The position numbers and the translations under genes were made by a program. From NCBI GenBank assembly GCA_003229935.1, contig QIGD01000077.1:1-6487 (forward strand): 6,487 bases of DNA. Direction: 5' to 3'. Of this stretch, positions 5,668 to 6,487 are shown in pieces. The stretch is from Methanobacteriota archaeon (GTDB lineage: Archaea; Hydrothermarchaeota; Hydrothermarchaeia; Hydrothermarchaeales; BMS3B). The notes below the pieces were generated by a model that searched no databases, was not told where the DNA came from, and was given only the letters and a program-made list of their open reading frames with translations. Position 1 is the first letter of the stretch. Every line of letters begins with the position of its first letter.

Positions 5668-6078
5668 ATGGATAGAATTGATAGGCTTCTGTCGAGACAG
5701 CTTCAGTCTATGAATAGACATCTGGCAAAGGAGAAGAAAGTTCTCGAGCAACTTCTTAAGGAGGAGAAGCCAGAAGTAATTCTCCATGATGGAATGCTTC
5801 ATTTTTTCAATAAAAAGGAACTTGAACTTATTGCCAGACTTCTGCCAGAAGAGAATCACAGAATTCTCATGCTTCCGATTTATATAGAGTTGAACTCTTC
5901 AAAGTTTGGAAAGGGTACAGCACGGGTATGTGGTATATCTGAAGTTATGGTTATATCAAAGCTTCTGGATAAAAAGGCTGAGGGCGATGAAATGTTTATC
6001 TATCGTCCAGAGATAAGAATAATAAGAAAGAAACTTCCAACTACAACTCAGTATATGTTAACCGCAACTTTAGGTTAA
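5668..6078 (+). CDS. UPF0216 / DUF61 family protein, unknown function
   Basis: The 136 residues match the archaeal UPF0216 (DUF61) family across its length. Recognisable parts are the N-terminal SRQLQSMNRHLAKEKKVLEQ, the ILHDGMLHFFNKKELELIARL block (about 38-58), LPEENHRILMLPIYIE, and the C-terminal IYRPEIRIIRKKLPTTTQY (about 110-129), which is the most typical signature. No membrane segment, signal peptide or metal-binding cluster is visible; it should be a small soluble protein rich in charged residues. The function of the family is not known to me. It lies 46 bases after atpD on the same strand, without a Shine-Dalgarno. A TATA-like run (5654-5661) is too near the ATG to serve it directly, so read-through from the atp operon is the simpler idea. 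The start is supported because the family's conserved N-terminus begins at this Met. Confidence 0.85.
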   Translation: MDRIDRLLSRQLQSMNRHLAKEKKVLEQLLKEEKPEVILHDGMLHFFNKKELELIARLLPEENHRILMLPIYIELNSSKFGKGTARVCGISEVMVISKLLDKKAEGDEMFIYRPEIRIIRKKLPTTTQYMLTATLG

Positions 6079-6319
6079 AGTCTTTCCTGCTTCACTCTTC
6101 TATACTGTTCATAATAATCTGGGCAAAGAGACCACCCATTTTAATGGGTAGTGATTGACTCTCTCACATTCAAAAATGCGGTTGGTGTGTCTATTTATAT
6201 GTATATATGTATGTATAAACGATAGCTTGGATTAACCTGCCCACTATAAATAAAATTAAAACAAGAACGAAGGCTTCGCCCTACATTTCGGTTATAGAAG
6301 CAACAATAAGCGTAAATCA
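6079..6319. other. Gene-free gap after UPF0216 gene
   Basis: No coding frame of interest is present on either strand. The gap begins with a pyrimidine-rich run (6081-6103), a possible weak terminator. It then carries a small palindrome (6134-6149), a tandem tatg/tata simple-sequence run (6191-6217) that could double as a promoter on either strand, and the short palindrome cgaag-g-cttcg (6268-6278). The boundary of the mobile element to its right cannot be fixed within it. Confidence 0.55.
6134..6149. repeat. Small palindrome acccatt-tt-aatgggt
   Basis: Seven complementary bases on each side of a two-base centre, followed by agtgattgac (6150-6159). The layout of palindrome plus '(t)ga..tga(c)' faintly echoes the IS right end at 61-90, so it may be a relic transposon end or simply the UPF0216 transcript terminator. 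No T-run follows. Confidence 0.45.
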
Positions 6320-6339
6320 CCCACGACTAAAGTCGTGGG
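6320..6339. repeat. IS-type hairpin, inverted copy of bases 61-81
   Basis: cccacgactaaagtcgtggg is a perfect palindrome: nine pairs with a two-base centre, or eight pairs with loop taaa. Its reverse complement equals the right-end hairpin at 61-81 except for that copy's extra A67. The same motif is a frequent subterminal hairpin of IS200/IS605-type elements, so this probably marks one end of another such element, whose body runs out of the window to the right. Confidence 0.75.
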
Positions 6340-6359
6340 CTTGTCTCGTGAGAGACAAG
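6340..6359 (+). repeat. Perfect 8-bp hairpin with GTGA tetraloop
   Basis: cttgtctc (6340-6347) pairs fully with gagacaag (6352-6359) around gtga, a GNRA-type tetraloop on this strand. It starts at the base right after the preceding hairpin, so the two stems could stack end to end. The GNRA loop indicates that the plus-strand RNA is the functional form. Confidence 0.75.
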
Positions 6360-6389
6360 GGTAACAGGTTGATTAGGAGGCATTGAAAA

Positions 6390-6487
6390 ATGCAGAAAGT
6401 TATTGGTAGAGTTAAAGAACACATCAGGGAATGCTCCTCAAGTCCCCTGCTCTGTAAGCGGGGCATTAAACAGAGAGGAAACTCTCA
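6390..6487 (+). CDS. Possible small or partial ORF at the right edge
   Basis: ATG at 6390-6392 lies nine bases after a strong aggagg (6375-6380) and stays open to the window end (starting MQKVIGRVKEHIRECSSSPL). I do not recognise it; it lacks the usual TnpB or Y1-transposase N-terminal motifs. Its ATG sits inside the gcatt-gaaa-aatgc hairpin, and the frame runs through two more stems, so the region may be RNA rather than protein-coding. The good ribosome binding site is the main argument for translation. Confidence 0.25.
   Translation, partial: MQKVIGRVKEHIRECSSSPLLCKRGIKQRGNS

Larger units (their letters stand above)
6320..6487 (+). ncRNA. Structured leader or transposon-encoded RNA, incomplete at right edge
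   Basis: Five stems crowd into 168 bases: 6320-6339; 6340-6359 with GTGA loop; 6380-6384/6389-6393 (gcatt-gaaa-aatgc) with GAAA loop; 6444-6451/6457-6463 (cccc-t-gct/agc-gggg, one bulge); and 6473-6477/6482-6486 (gagag-gaaa-ctctc) with GAAA loop. A longer-range pairing, 6375-6384 (aggaggcatt) with 6430-6438 (aatgctcct, G6380 bulged), would mask the Shine-Dalgarno. This much pairing with three GNRA loops suggests a folded RNA. Candidates are the left-end leader of an IS200/IS605-type element or a transposon guide-RNA scaffold such as the HEARO/IscB type, which lies upstream of its nuclease gene. I do not recognise the exact class. Confidence 0.4.

Noticed and set aside
6191..6217. tatg/tata tandem run as a CRISPR-like or origin repeat
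   Set aside because: It is a short simple-sequence run with no spacers, no longer repeat unit and no neighbouring replication gene.
6473..6487. agaggaaactctc as the CR-I segment of RNase P RNA
   Set aside because: It resembles gaggaaagtcc only partly, forms its own closed GAAA hairpin, and no other RNase P conserved region is visible.

Overview
The window comes from an archaeon, most likely a euryarchaeote of moderate, slightly AT-rich composition. The evidence is an A-type (A1AO) ATP synthase gene cluster with typical archaeal subunit sequences, an archaeal-style initiator tRNA with an A1:U72 pair, and an archaeal UPF0216/DUF61 protein. The gene starts mix Shine-Dalgarno sites with possible leaderless starts. 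I cannot fix the lineage further from sequence alone.

Layout, left to right. Bases 1-90 are the right end of an IS200/IS605-family (IS1341/TnpB-type) element: the last codons of a probable tnpB, two small hairpins and the terminal 'atgtca'. It abuts, at base 90/91, the N-terminal third of a minus-strand tyrosine-recombinase (integrase) gene, so the IS appears to have broken the integrase. Just upstream of the integrase on the same strand is the initiator tRNA-Met (CAU) gene. Bases 495-756 are an AT-rich gap with TATA-like elements, followed by a possible 27-codon leader ORF.

Bases 857-5621 hold a tight plus-strand operon, atpE-atpF-atpA-atpB-atpD, with intergenic distances of 9, 11, -1 and 3 bases. 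It encodes the peripheral stalk E, the central stalk F and D, and the A3B3 head. Subunit C, which in many euryarchaea sits between E and F, is missing here, as are the membrane/stator genes H, I and K. The A subunit has Gly where archaeal homologues usually have Ser in the P-loop. A DUF61/UPF0216 gene of unknown function follows 46 bases after atpD.

The last 170 bases are unusual. An almost exact inverted copy of the left-hand IS hairpin is followed at once by several further hairpins, three of them closed by GNRA-type tetraloops. They include a possible pairing that would hide a strong Shine-Dalgarno. I read this as the left end or leader RNA of another transposon of the same general group, with its main gene beyond the window. 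The conserved ATP synthase operon is thus bracketed by mobile DNA on both sides.
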